The position numbers and the translations under genes were made by a program. Shown here piece by piece: positions 1-7,297 of a DNA stretch of 36,586 nt (the first letter of the stretch is position 1; the number at the start of each line of letters is the position of its first letter). The notes under the pieces were generated by a model that searched no databases, had not been told where the DNA came from, and was given only the letters and a program-made list of their open reading frames with translations. This stretch comes from Terriglobia bacterium (GTDB lineage: Bacteria; Acidobacteriota; Terriglobia; Bryobacterales; Bryobacteraceae), in the NCBI GenBank assembly GCA_025350105.1, contig JANXYJ010000133.1, positions 1-36,586 of the forward strand, written 5' to 3'.

Positions 1-302
1 TCAGGATGAACCGCCGTGATATCCAGAAAGGGTTCGCGGTCGTAGTATGTGTTCACGTAGTCGAACTTCTTGGCCAAGGGAATTGCATAGCCCGGATGAT
101 CGCTGAGTCCAAAGCCCTTGATATTGCGCATCACGGGAAAGTCGGGCAAGGGAATGATTTTGCCGAATAACTCGCGTGAAAGCATGGCCATGATGGCCCG
201 CAGGCGAATATTGGAGCCGCAGCCGGAACAACTGGGCGTTTCCCATTCCAGTTCCGGCAGCGAACAATGCGATCCACAGATATTGCAGGTAAAGTCTGTC
301 AT
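1..302 (-). CDS. Class I SAM-dependent methyltransferase, N-terminal part (cut by window edge)
   Basis: The minus-strand frame opening with ATG at 302 runs off the left edge after 100 codons. The N-terminus holds two CxxC pairs (CNIC near residue 6 and CSGC near residue 25), a likely zinc-binding knuckle, followed by NIRLRAIMAMLSRELFG and then FGLSDHPGYAIPLAKKFDYV. That combination, including the NTYYDREPFLDI stretch, is what I know from methyltransferases of the glycan/small-molecule type that carry an N-terminal zinc knuckle; the SAM-binding core would lie outside the window. It starts 16 bases after the stop of the transporter gene on the same strand, so the two may be co-transcribed. The family is inferred from the N-terminal region alone. 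Confidence 0.65.
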   Translation of the reverse strand, partial: MTDFTCNICGSHCSLPELEWETPSCSGCGSNIRLRAIMAMLSRELFGKIIPLPDFPVMRNIKGFGLSDHPGYAIPLAKKFDYVNTYYDREPFLDITAVHP

Positions 303-318
303 CAGGTTATTCTCCCCA

Positions 319-1671
319 TCACCCGCGCACTGTCTGCCATACCAACACGGCCGTCAGAGCCACCATGACAATTGCCGTGGACCAGGCTACGATATTTTGC
401 CAGATATTATTGGTATATTCCTGCATGATGCGTTTGCGATTGATCAGCACCAGCATATAGAACAACACGAACGGCAACAACACGCCGTTGGCGACTTGTG
501 AAAAGAGAATGACCTTCAACAAGGGCATGCGGGGAATCAAGACAAAGCCAGCGCCAAACGCGATCAGGAGAGTATACAGCCAATAGAAAATGGGCGCTTC
601 TGAAAAACGGCGTTCTACGCCGGATTCAAAGCCCAAACCTTCGCAAATGTTATAGGCCGTGGCCAAGGGCAAAATGGCGGCGGCCAAAAGGGATGCATTC
701 ACCAAGCCAACCGCGAACAGCGCGCCCGCGAATTTTCCGGCGAAGGGAACCAACGCTTGCGCGGCCTGAGCGGCGTCGGTAATTTCGCCGCCGCCCGCTT
801 TATAAATCGTCGCCGCGCAGGCAACCACGATGAAGAACGCAATCACGTCGGTGACAATACAGCCGACGATAACGTCCCAGCGGCTCAGATTATAGTGACG
901 GCGGTCCACGCCTTTTTCAACAATGGACGCTTGTAGATAGAATTGCATCCACGGTGTGATGGTGGTGCCTACTAAGCCGACGATCATCATTAAATATTGC
1001 GTGTCGCCGTGGAATTGCGGAATCAGGGTATCGTGCACCGCGGCTTTCCAGTCCGGCTTGGCCAGGAAAGCGGAAATGGGATAAGTGAAATAGATCAGCG
1101 AGAACAGGAGCAGCATGCGCTCCACAGGCTTGTAACGGCCTTTGACGATGACGGTCCACACCAGCGCTGCGCCGACGGGTACCGATAGATATTTCGCCAC
1201 ACCGAACACGCCCATACCGGACGCAATGCCGGCGAACTCCGCCGCGATATTGCCGAAGTCGGCCACCGAAAGAATGGCCATGGTGATGAAGGTGGCGCGC
1301 AGTCCGAATTCTTCGCGGATCAAATCGGAAAGGCCCTTGCCGGTGATGGCTCCCATGCGGGCGGCCATTTCCTGAATCACGATCAGCGCCAGGGTGGTGG
1401 GGATCAAGGTCCACAGCAGGGAATAGCCGTATTTAGCCCCGGCTTGCGAATAGGTGAGGATGCCGCCCGGATCGTTATCGACGTTGGCGGTGATGAAGCC
1501 CGGGCCCAGGATAGAGAGAAACGCAATCAGCCGGTACTTGACCAAAGAAAGATTGGCTGTCCGGCGAACCAGGGGCCGGGAAATGTGATGATCGCCGCGC
1601 ACTTTATTGAGGCTACAGTGCGGGGAGGCGGTGAGGCAAGTTGCCGGGGGTCGTTGCCGGATGTCGTCCAC
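319..1671 (-). CDS. NRAMP-family divalent metal transporter with variant metal site (possibly Mg2+ type)
   Basis: Polytopic inner-membrane protein of 450 aa with about eleven hydrophobic segments. The first helix carries GPGFITANVDNDPGG (residues 56-70), the NRAMP TM1 signature with Asn of DPGN replaced by Gly. The sixth helix reads GLVGTTITPWMQ (about 232-243), lacking the MPH motif whose Met selects Mn2+/Fe2+ in classical NRAMPs. Loss of that Met and Asn is a hallmark of NRAMP-related magnesium transporters (NRMTs), so Mg2+ or another hard cation is a reasonable guess. The listed start is GTG; the first ~43 residues are poorly hydrophobic and unlike the family, so translation may begin further in (for example TTG just before VKYRLIAF or GTG at 1602). 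Probably co-transcribed with the downstream methyltransferase. Confidence 0.85.
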   Translation of the reverse strand: MDDIRQRPPATCLTASPHCSLNKVRGDHHISRPLVRRTANLSLVKYRLIAFLSILGPGFITANVDNDPGGILTYSQAGAKYGYSLLWTLIPTTLALIVIQEMAARMGAITGKGLSDLIREEFGLRATFITMAILSVADFGNIAAEFAGIASGMGVFGVAKYLSVPVGAALVWTVIVKGRYKPVERMLLLFSLIYFTYPISAFLAKPDWKAAVHDTLIPQFHGDTQYLMMIVGLVGTTITPWMQFYLQASIVEKGVDRRHYNLSRWDVIVGCIVTDVIAFFIVVACAATIYKAGGGEITDAAQAAQALVPFAGKFAGALFAVGLVNASLLAAAILPLATAYNICEGLGFESGVERRFSEAPIFYWLYTLLIAFGAGFVLIPRMPLLKVILFSQVANGVLLPFVLFYMLVLINRKRIMQEYTNNIWQNIVAWSTAIVMVALTAVLVWQTVRG

Positions 1672-1712
1672 TGCACGGGTAGACAGTCAGCCCTATTCTG
1701 TATTGAAAATAG

Positions 1713-2324
1713 TCATCGCCGGACCCAGAGTTCTGAAACCAAAAGGCCGCCTGCGCTGGTTTCGCGCTGTGAACAGTGAAAGCCAGCTGCGTGCACCGAG
1801 CGTGAATAGCCGGGAAGACGCCGCGTTTGTAGACTTGTCGTCAGCTTAAAAAGGAGATAAAGAGTTCGGACCACCGCGCGGGACCACCATTGTTCCGCGC
1901 GAAATTCGGAGACGATCCAGCGGGCATTGGGCGCAGCGGCTTGCGCGACGCGGTCTATCAAATGGGGTGCGTTCTGGTCATCAAAACAGTCGAGAAAGAA
2001 GTGCGTAATGATGGCGTCGTAAGCCTGATCCGGCAAGGGAACCATTCGTGCGTCGGCTTGAAGGAAGGTGACTCGTGGGTTCGCGCCGGTGCGTTGCCGG
2101 GCCAGCGCCAGCATTTGCGCGCTTAGGTCCACATAGTCGATTTGCGCATCGGGGCACGCTTTCAAAAGAGCCACCAGCGCGCGGCCATCGCCATCACCCA
2201 AAGCAAGAATGCGCCGCGCGCAGGTGATTTCAGGGAGATAGCGAGTGCGGCAGCGTTCCAGAGCCCACCCGAACGCGGCGTGTTCCAGCAGGGCGTACCA
2301 GCGGGCGATGCGATCGCAATTCAT
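1713..2324 (-). CDS. Class I SAM-dependent methyltransferase
   Basis: A 203-aa protein starting at ATG 2324. Motif I is ILALGDGDGRAL (about 39-50), followed by the acidic end of strand 2 (DYVDLS) and a motif IV-like region DAIITHFFLDCF, the Rossmann order of small-molecule methyltransferases. No substrate can be named. It begins four bases after the stop of the membrane protein gene, and is last in a three-gene unit (phosphatase, membrane protein, methyltransferase), so a role in modifying a lipid or isoprenoid product is possible but only inferred from the neighbours. The C-terminal 60 residues carry one hydrophobic segment (VVRTLYLLFKL) that may associate with membrane. Confidence 0.75.
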   Translation of the reverse strand: MNCDRIARWYALLEHAAFGWALERCRTRYLPEITCARRILALGDGDGRALVALLKACPDAQIDYVDLSAQMLALARQRTGANPRVTFLQADARMVPLPDQAYDAIITHFFLDCFDDQNAPHLIDRVAQAAAPNARWIVSEFRAEQWWSRAVVRTLYLLFKLTTSLQTRRLPGYSRSVHAAGFHCSQRETSAGGLLVSELWVRR

Positions 2325-2328
2325 ACCT

Positions 2329-3114
2329 TCACGGCAATAAAAAGAGAAGCGGACTGAGCAGCGTCACATCCGCCAGCACGCGGAGTGCGTTCCGCGATAA
2401 ACCCAAGCGGGCGTGGTTCAGAAGCAGCAGAGCCGCGGCACTGACGATTTCCGCTTCCGCCAGGATCGGCCGGCGAATCAACAAGAGCGCGGAAGCGAAT
2501 AGCGCGATCGTAATGGCCCCGGACAGGACGGCATGTTCGGATTCCCGCTGTTCGGACTCCGCACGCTCAATAGCCACGCAGTTGATGGTGCACAGCACGG
2601 CGAACAGCGTAAGCGCAACGGCATCGGCGGGAGTGCGGATTTCGCTCCACGTGGTGACGGAAACGCCCAGCGCGAACAGTACGCCGACGGCGGTTTCTTT
2701 AAACCAAAGTGTCTGGAACACGGTTTTATCAAAAACGTGCACAGTCACCAGATAGGCGCCGACCAGGCCCAGCAACAGCAATCCGCGTTCAAACAGCACG
2801 CGGGGAAAATGTTCCAGGGCGAGCCATGCGGTGGCGGGGATCACCAGGGTCCAAAGCGCGACGATGAAACGCCAGTGGCGCTGATAGAAGCGATGGCGGA
2901 GAGAATCGCTAAGACCGCGCTTAGCGTCTAGCACGCGGTCTGCCGAATAAATCAACCAGACGGTGGCTGCCAGCACCAGCATGGGCCAGGGCGAGAGCGG
3001 AACATGAAAGCCGCGCGCGAACAGCGCCTGCCAGAGCACGGCGACGATGGGTGCGTCCAGGCTCAATACGTTGGGCCATAGCCACAGTGGAATCTTTACG
3101 GCGCCAGATTCCAT
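2329..3114 (-). CDS. Polytopic membrane protein, UbiA-prenyltransferase-like
   Basis: A 261-aa protein with about seven to eight hydrophobic helices. I chose ATG 3114 (MESGAVKIPLWLWPNVLSLD) because the longer upstream frame is arginine-rich and overlaps the phosphatase gene in a non-coding-looking way. After the second helix lies WLIYSADRVLDAKRG, an acidic D-x3-D pattern placed like the first Asp-rich motif of UbiA-type prenyltransferases, although the canonical NDxxDxxxD is not intact. The gene overlaps the end of the upstream phosphatase by 19 bases and sits 4 bases before the methyltransferase, indicating translational coupling. UbiA membership is a tentative fold-level guess; an unrelated integral membrane protein is possible. 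Confidence 0.6.
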   Translation of the reverse strand: MESGAVKIPLWLWPNVLSLDAPIVAVLWQALFARGFHVPLSPWPMLVLAATVWLIYSADRVLDAKRGLSDSLRHRFYQRHWRFIVALWTLVIPATAWLALEHFPRVLFERGLLLLGLVGAYLVTVHVFDKTVFQTLWFKETAVGVLFALGVSVTTWSEIRTPADAVALTLFAVLCTINCVAIERAESEQRESEHAVLSGAITIALFASALLLIRRPILAEAEIVSAAALLLLNHARLGLSRNALRVLADVTLLSPLLFLLP

Positions 3115-3683
3115 TGTTGAATCACCGGGGAATCGCGCTCGTGGCCCAGCACGCTGATGGTTCCAGTGCTGAGCGCGAACAGGCGGCCCGCGTTGGCGTC
3201 CAGCCCCAGCCAGCGCGCGGCCAATACGCGCAACATGTGGCCATGGCCGAACAGCGCGGTTGGTCCGTTCGATCTCGTGGCGCGGCCAATGACGGCGTCC
3301 GCGCGCGCCCCCACTTGCGCGGCGCTCTCGCCATTGGGACACGGGGCGGTCCAGACCGTCCAATTGGGCGCGGTTTTGCGAATTTCTGCCGTGGTCAGAC
3401 CTTCGTAATCGCCGTAATCCCATTCAAGAAGATCGGCGTCGATTTCAGACTGCTCGCCGAAGCCAGCCAAGCGGCAAGTGGAGCGCGCGCGCTGCATGGG
3501 GCTGGTGAGCACCAACGCAAATGGCTTGGCGTTCAGGTATTTTCCCAACTGGCGGGCGCGTTGCTCACCTTGTTCAGTGAGAGGCAGGTCAGTCCGCGAA
3601 GTATGTTGGCCGGAGCGGCTCCATTCGGTTTCGCCGTGGCGGATGAGCCAGAGTTCGGGCAAGCCGGATACGGGCATTGACAT
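3096..3683 (-). CDS. Histidine phosphatase family protein (phosphoglycerate-mutase-like)
   Basis: Soluble 195-aa protein of the branch-1 histidine phosphatase superfamily. The catalytic RHG motif is at residues 15-17 (LWLIRHGETEW), the second conserved Arg lies in TSPMQRARST (about 60-69), the acidic catalytic residue region in EWDYGDYEG (about 87-95), and the second catalytic His in FGHGHMLRVL (His147). The length is normal for small broad-specificity or cobalamin-pathway phosphatases. Its 3' end overlaps the membrane-protein gene by 19 bases, so it is the first gene of a three-gene unit. The substrate cannot be read from the sequence. No strong ribosome-binding site is visible before either ATG (3683 or 3677). 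Confidence 0.85.
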   Translation of the reverse strand: MSMPVSGLPELWLIRHGETEWSRSGQHTSRTDLPLTEQGEQRARQLGKYLNAKPFALVLTSPMQRARSTCRLAGFGEQSEIDADLLEWDYGDYEGLTTAEIRKTAPNWTVWTAPCPNGESAAQVGARADAVIGRATRSNGPTALFGHGHMLRVLAARWLGLDANAGRLFALSTGTISVLGHERDSPVIQQWNLAP

Positions 3684-3706
3684 AGGTAAAGTTCGCGGGG
3701 CTATTT
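3677..3706 (+). promoter_or_regulatory. Possible sigma-70 promoter for the zinc-ribbon gene
   Basis: A consensus -35 hexamer TTGACA at 3677-3682 is followed after 17-18 bases by the weak -10 candidate CTATTT. It faces the small plus-strand gene at 3759 and overlaps the divergent phosphatase start. The weak -10 keeps this tentative. Confidence 0.25.
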
Positions 3707-3758
3707 CTACTCTATGCTGACGGGTCTGCCGATAGCTAGTTAAGGTGTTGGATTTACG

Positions 3759-3929
3759 ATGAAGAGAGAGATGCGAAATCAGCTATTGAAACTGGTGAAG
3801 GCGGTGCAGCCCGGCGCGGGCGCCGGTGTTGCGACGCCGGTGAAGGACGTGAAGTTTTGCATCCGCTGCGGAAAAACGATTTCGCAACAAGCCAGGTTTT
3901 GCGCGGAATGCGGATGCCCGCAGGAATAA
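3759..3929 (+). CDS. Small zinc-ribbon protein (56 aa)
   Basis: Starts at ATG 3759 and ends TAA 3927-3929. The first 30 residues are basic and flexible (MKREMRNQLLKLVKAVQPGA), and the second half is a compact zinc ribbon with CIRCGK and CAECGCP (Cys at 34, 37, 48, 51, plus a fifth Cys at 53). This is the double CxxC arrangement of zinc-ribbon domains that cap many larger bacterial proteins; here it is nearly the whole protein. Its function is unknown. Its stop codon directly abuts the stop codon of the convergent PIN-toxin frame (3930-3932) with no intergenic base, so the two transcripts must overlap or share termination. Confidence 0.6.
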   Translation: MKREMRNQLLKLVKAVQPGAGAGVATPVKDVKFCIRCGKTISQQARFCAECGCPQE

Positions 3930-4336
3930 CTACCAGACTGCCCGCGAATAGTTTTCCTGAATCCTGACATCTGAAGTCAGCAGAGGCGCGTTCGCGGTCC
4001 TGGCATGCGCCACAATCACACGGTCGAAGGGATCGCGCGTCCAGGTTTCAAACACAGCCGTGTGCAGCACCGCTGAAAACGAATCGTCTTTCACCTGCAG
4101 GCCAATTTGAATTTGCAGTTGATTCAAAATCGCCAATGGCTGAAGCCAATGGCTGAAGCCAATGGCTGAAGAAGGATGCGCTTGATTTCGTAGAGATATT
4201 CCAACTCCAACAACACCATCGGCGAGATCAGCAGTTCGGGGTCCTCAATCGCTGCCGTGGCTTGTGGAGAAAGTCTTTCCAGGCGCGCTTCCGCCAGCCA
4301 AACCACGATTTGAGTGTCAAGGAACAGCAGGTTCAA
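3930..4336 (-). pseudogene. PIN-domain (VapC-like) toxin, frame broken by a 13-bp repeat expansion
   Basis: VapC-type toxins are PIN-fold endoribonucleases held in check by a cognate antitoxin. The N-terminal half (TTG start at 4336; LFLDTQIVVWLAEARL with the first catalytic Asp at residue 7, and LLELEYLYEIKRI with the conserved Glu) is read in one frame. The C-terminal half (WTRDPFDRVIVAHA and LLTSDVRIQENY, with the remaining acidic residues) is in another. Between them are three exact copies of GCCAATGGCTGAA (plus strand 4132-4170). Deleting two copies (26 bases) joins the halves into a continuous 126-aa protein of normal PIN length. As it stands the first frame ends shortly after the repeats and lacks the C-terminal active-site residues. 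The start overlaps the antitoxin stop by four bases (TTGA). Confidence 0.8.
4132..4170. repeat. Three exact tandem copies of a 13-bp unit inside the PIN toxin gene
   Basis: The unit GCCAATGGCTGAA occurs at 4132-4144, 4145-4157 and 4158-4170 without mismatch. Because 13 is not a multiple of three, each gain or loss shifts frame; the toxin is continuous only with 1, 4 or 7 copies. Confidence 0.95.
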
Positions 4337-4566
4337 AGCTCAGCCCAATCCTGCTCCCATTCGTGTTGCATCTCTGGGAGAAGGTCGCCGTCTGCTTCGG
4401 TTGCGACCAGGGTTTGCCGCGTCAGCCTGGCCAGCTTCGAAGGTTTGCTATCCGGAACCAAACGGAAGACGACGCCCTTGTGGACGAAACTGAGGGGCTC
4501 GCCTTCCAACGCGCGGTCAGCCAGACGGAACAAGTCCTGCCGTAACTTGGTGATGCCGAGTTCCAT
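4333..4566 (-). CDS. Phd/YefM-like antitoxin of the PIN toxin
   Basis: A 77-aa protein starting at ATG 4566 and overlapping the toxin start by four bases, the usual antitoxin-first arrangement. The N-terminus MELGITKLRQDLFRLADRAL followed by EPLSFVHKGVVFRLVP fits the Phd/YefM or prevent-host-death fold, where the N-terminal part binds DNA and the acidic tail (EMQHEWEQDWAEL) wraps the toxin. The family is inferred from this pattern and from the PIN partner. A 9-bp inverted repeat lies 20-54 bases upstream of the start and is the obvious autoregulatory operator candidate. The antitoxin frame is intact even though the toxin frame is not. Confidence 0.75.
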   Translation of the reverse strand: MELGITKLRQDLFRLADRALEGEPLSFVHKGVVFRLVPDSKPSKLARLTRQTLVATEADGDLLPEMQHEWEQDWAEL

Positions 4567-4585
4567 GCAACTTTAGGACAGCGCG

Positions 4586-4620
4586 GAGCGTACGTTATGT
4601 ATATGTGTATGCGTACGCTC
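4586..4620 (-). promoter_or_regulatory. Inverted-repeat operator candidate upstream of the antitoxin
   Basis: GAGCGTACG (4586-4594) and CGTACGCTC (4612-4620) form a perfect 9-bp inverted repeat separated by 17 AT-rich bases. Placed just upstream of the antitoxin ATG, it fits the palindromic operators used by Phd/YefM-type antitoxins for conditional autorepression. An AT-rich TATACAT in the spacer (minus strand) could be a -10 element. Confidence 0.6.
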
Positions 4621-4632
4621 CCTGCGATTGAC

Positions 4633-7155
4633 TTATTTCGGCACGTTGTTCTGGCCAAGGCCGAATGCCATTGCGTCTATGGATAGGACATTCGCCCCTG
4701 ACGGATTATTAGCATAAATAAAAGCTACCGACATGTCCTGGGGATTGTAGTTGCAGAACGGAGACGCCCGGTTTAGGAATTCCGCCTCGTCGGCAAACTC
4801 AAACTGCTGCAGGCTTACAACGGTTCCCTGGACACCATTGACGACCGCTGTCGGTAGCGCACCACCACCTCCGATGGCCCAGCCGACCCCCGCACAGCCC
4901 GTCGGACTAGCAGCAATCATTTGGAACGTGACGCCCTGGACGGCGGTACCACCAGTAGGGAAAATCGTAGCAGTGAAGCCGTCCGTCATCCCGGGCAGCG
5001 AAAGTAGTGGTTGCGGAACAAAATAGATATTTCCCCGAAAAACCCCGCTGGGATCGGGTCCCGCTTGTACGGTGATTCCATCGCCCGGAACACCCGGGTC
5101 GCCTGTTTGGAATTTCAACCACTGAACGCTGCTCTGCGACGCGGCGCCGGGGAAAAGCGTCATCTCCGATGGCGAAGAAACGAAGCGCGGGAACGGAATC
5201 GGCGCGCCGTTAGGATCGAACGGGGCGTTGCCGGGGTCGTTCGCCGGATCGTAGAACGGGGCGTAGCTGACGCTGACTCCCACGAAATCGACTACGGGGG
5301 CGGAGGGATCGACCTGGTCGCCTTCGTAGACCAGGGTGACGGGAACATCGGCCTGGTCGAACGCGGTAAAACTAGAGGCCAAAACTTCGTAAACGGCCAC
5401 ATCACCGCGGCGGAGAAGGGTATCACCGGAGGCTGAAAAATCACCCGCGCCTTGTGGGTTTGTGTTGGTGAGAACCAGCACACCGCTATTACCCGGGAGC
5501 CCCGCGACGTTGCTATACACCTGACCGGGAAAGCTGAGCTGGTAGCCTGGGGGGAGATCCATAACTCGAATGGCGATTCTGGTGCCTGCAGAAACAGTAC
5601 CCGCGTTGCGGATTCCGGTATCCATCCCAGAATAACCGTACGAGTTCAACGAATTGCCGATGTTAGACGAAGTTCCGGGAACGCCCACGATTGCGGGCGG
5701 GTTGGGGAAGGGCGGGCCATTACTGTAGTCATTTTGCCAATGGAAGCCCGATTCGCTGAAAATTGAGTATGAAGAGTTGGGAGTATTTTGCGCTACATCT
5801 GCCGGGTAGCGCACTCCGCCGTTTTAGGACAAAAGGAAATTTTCCAAGTCCTGGTTGCCGCGGATGCCGGAATTATCGCCTGATAAAAAGGAAATATTCT
5901 TCTGCTTCCAGGCGTCCTGGTATCCCTCGGTGAGGCGAATGATCGCGACGTTGCTCCCGGCGGAGGGCGGGACGATCTGGGTCTGCAGAGTTCTAAAAGG
6001 CACACTCGGGATCAGTCCGCCCAAAGTTTGGGAAAATCCGTTGCCCGCAAGACTGACCGACGCAATCAGGGGATTTGCGTAGCAATACGGATCGGACGGG
6101 CAAAAAGCCGCGGCATTTACCCTAACGTTGCGAATTCTTAAAGTGCGAATGCTGCTGCCTGGCGGGTCCAGGGGTACCTGCGAAAACGTAAGGGTAGTGG
6201 GATTGGACCGCTTTCCCTGAAACACGTTGGGGTGGCCGCAGGTGTAGCTATCGTAGTTGGGCCGCCCGCCACTTCCATCGCAGGTGGTTCCGGAGCCATA
6301 GCCGTTCGGAGCACCATTGTAAACGGTAGCGGGATCGCCGGTCCCCACGATGGCACAGACGCCCGCGCCGAGCGGGCCATTATCGGGGGCTCCGGATTGA
6401 CCGCAGTTCAGCAGAGGCCGTTGACCAGGAATGGCGCCAAGGGTTGTGTTTGGTTCGTCAATCAGCAAAAGTGCCTCAGTGAAATTATTGGCCGCAGTAA
6501 CTTTACTGGTAATGGGGGCGTTTAAGGTTACGGCGATATCGGCAGGCGGAACTGGTTGTCCTGCCGCGGTGGGTGTACCGCCTGTGCACGACAGTACAAT
6601 ATTCGCAATCAGTTCGGTGGTGCCCTCGGCACGCATTCCGGAGGTATACGAGAGGGCAGTACACGTCATTGGCGCAGTAGAGCTGTCAGTCACGCCCACA
6701 ATCGAACCCGTTAATACGCGCTGGTTGGTGAAAGATTCAGCTCCCGCGCAGTTGGAATAGGTGCACCTACCTTCCAGGCCACCTACGATTTGCAGTGTTC
6801 CACCGGAATTGAACGCCGAAAGAAGTTGAGAAAAGGAGAGCTGGATCATGCGCGAGCCTGTAAGATCCGCCGAATTGGCGGGGACTGCGACGAATGTTCT
6901 GGCGCCGGTAAATCCGATGCCAAATTGGTAAGTCGCTCCACTTACAGCCCCCCCAGATGTCGTTATGTTTACGGACGAGTAAGTGTCCGTTGATGCATCA
7001 TAGACAAATGAGCCCGTGGCAATTCCCCCATCAAGGAAGGCGACATTCTGCAGCGTCCACTTCACCGGGTTGCCCCAAGCGCTGACCGACCCCAAAGCCA
7101 TCACGCCAAGAACCAATAGTACGGACAACCCTGCCCTATTTTTAAAAATTGTCAT
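4633..7155 (-). pseudogene. Large secreted protein of unknown function, interrupted by an in-frame TAA
   Basis: Read from ATG 7155 this frame would encode 840 aa, but codon 444 (5824-5826) is TAA. The same frame continues to 4633 without further stops, and the continuation matches the tandem paralog (NGGVRYPADVAQN versus SGGLNYPADIAQN). The paralog has a Tyr TAC at the stop, so one substitution explains the break. The N-terminus is a signal peptide (LSVLLVLGVMALGSVSAWG). Residues ~30-190 resemble the domain common in PEP-CTERM-type exported proteins (WTLQNVAFLDGGIATGSFVY) and are absent from the paralog. The middle, with several paired Cys, is shared; the last ~130 residues are unique to this copy. 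The 3' part could restart at GTG 5814 but would lack a signal peptide. Function unknown. Confidence 0.75.
5093..5135. repeat. 43-bp sequence repeated exactly at 7257-7299
   Basis: The stretch from CCCGGGTCGCC to ACGCTGCTCT is identical in both places and lies at the equivalent coding position of the two paralogs (SSVQWLKFQTGDPGVPG). It ends at the base where one copy has CAG and the other TAG. Confidence 0.9.
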
Positions 7156-7167
7156 AAATGATCTCCG
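7081..7167. repeat. 87-bp duplicated 5' region, copy A (copy B at 8915-9001)
   Basis: The ribosome-binding site (GGAGATCATTT before ATG), start codon and signal-peptide codons of the two paralogs are almost identical: I count two differences over 87 bases. This is far more conserved than the bodies of the genes, suggesting recent duplication or gene conversion of the 5' end. Confidence 0.9.
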
Positions 7168-7297
7168 ATAAAGAAGGCGCCGGACCCTGCACGGTCTGGC
7201 GCGGTGTGCCGGTGAAGATGTTCCCCAATGTCACGAGCTTCCCGTCTCCCGGAACGCCCGGGTCGCCTGTTTGGAATTTCAACCACTGAACGCTGCT

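Noticed and set aside
118-501. 127-aa plus-strand frame at the left edge
   Set aside because: It lies opposite the methyltransferase and transporter genes, both supported by motifs.
2329-3423. Longer 364-aa version of the membrane protein
   Set aside because: The extra N-terminal ~100 residues are Arg/Gly-rich and read in the wrong frame of the phosphatase gene; ATG 3114 begins a sensible membrane protein.
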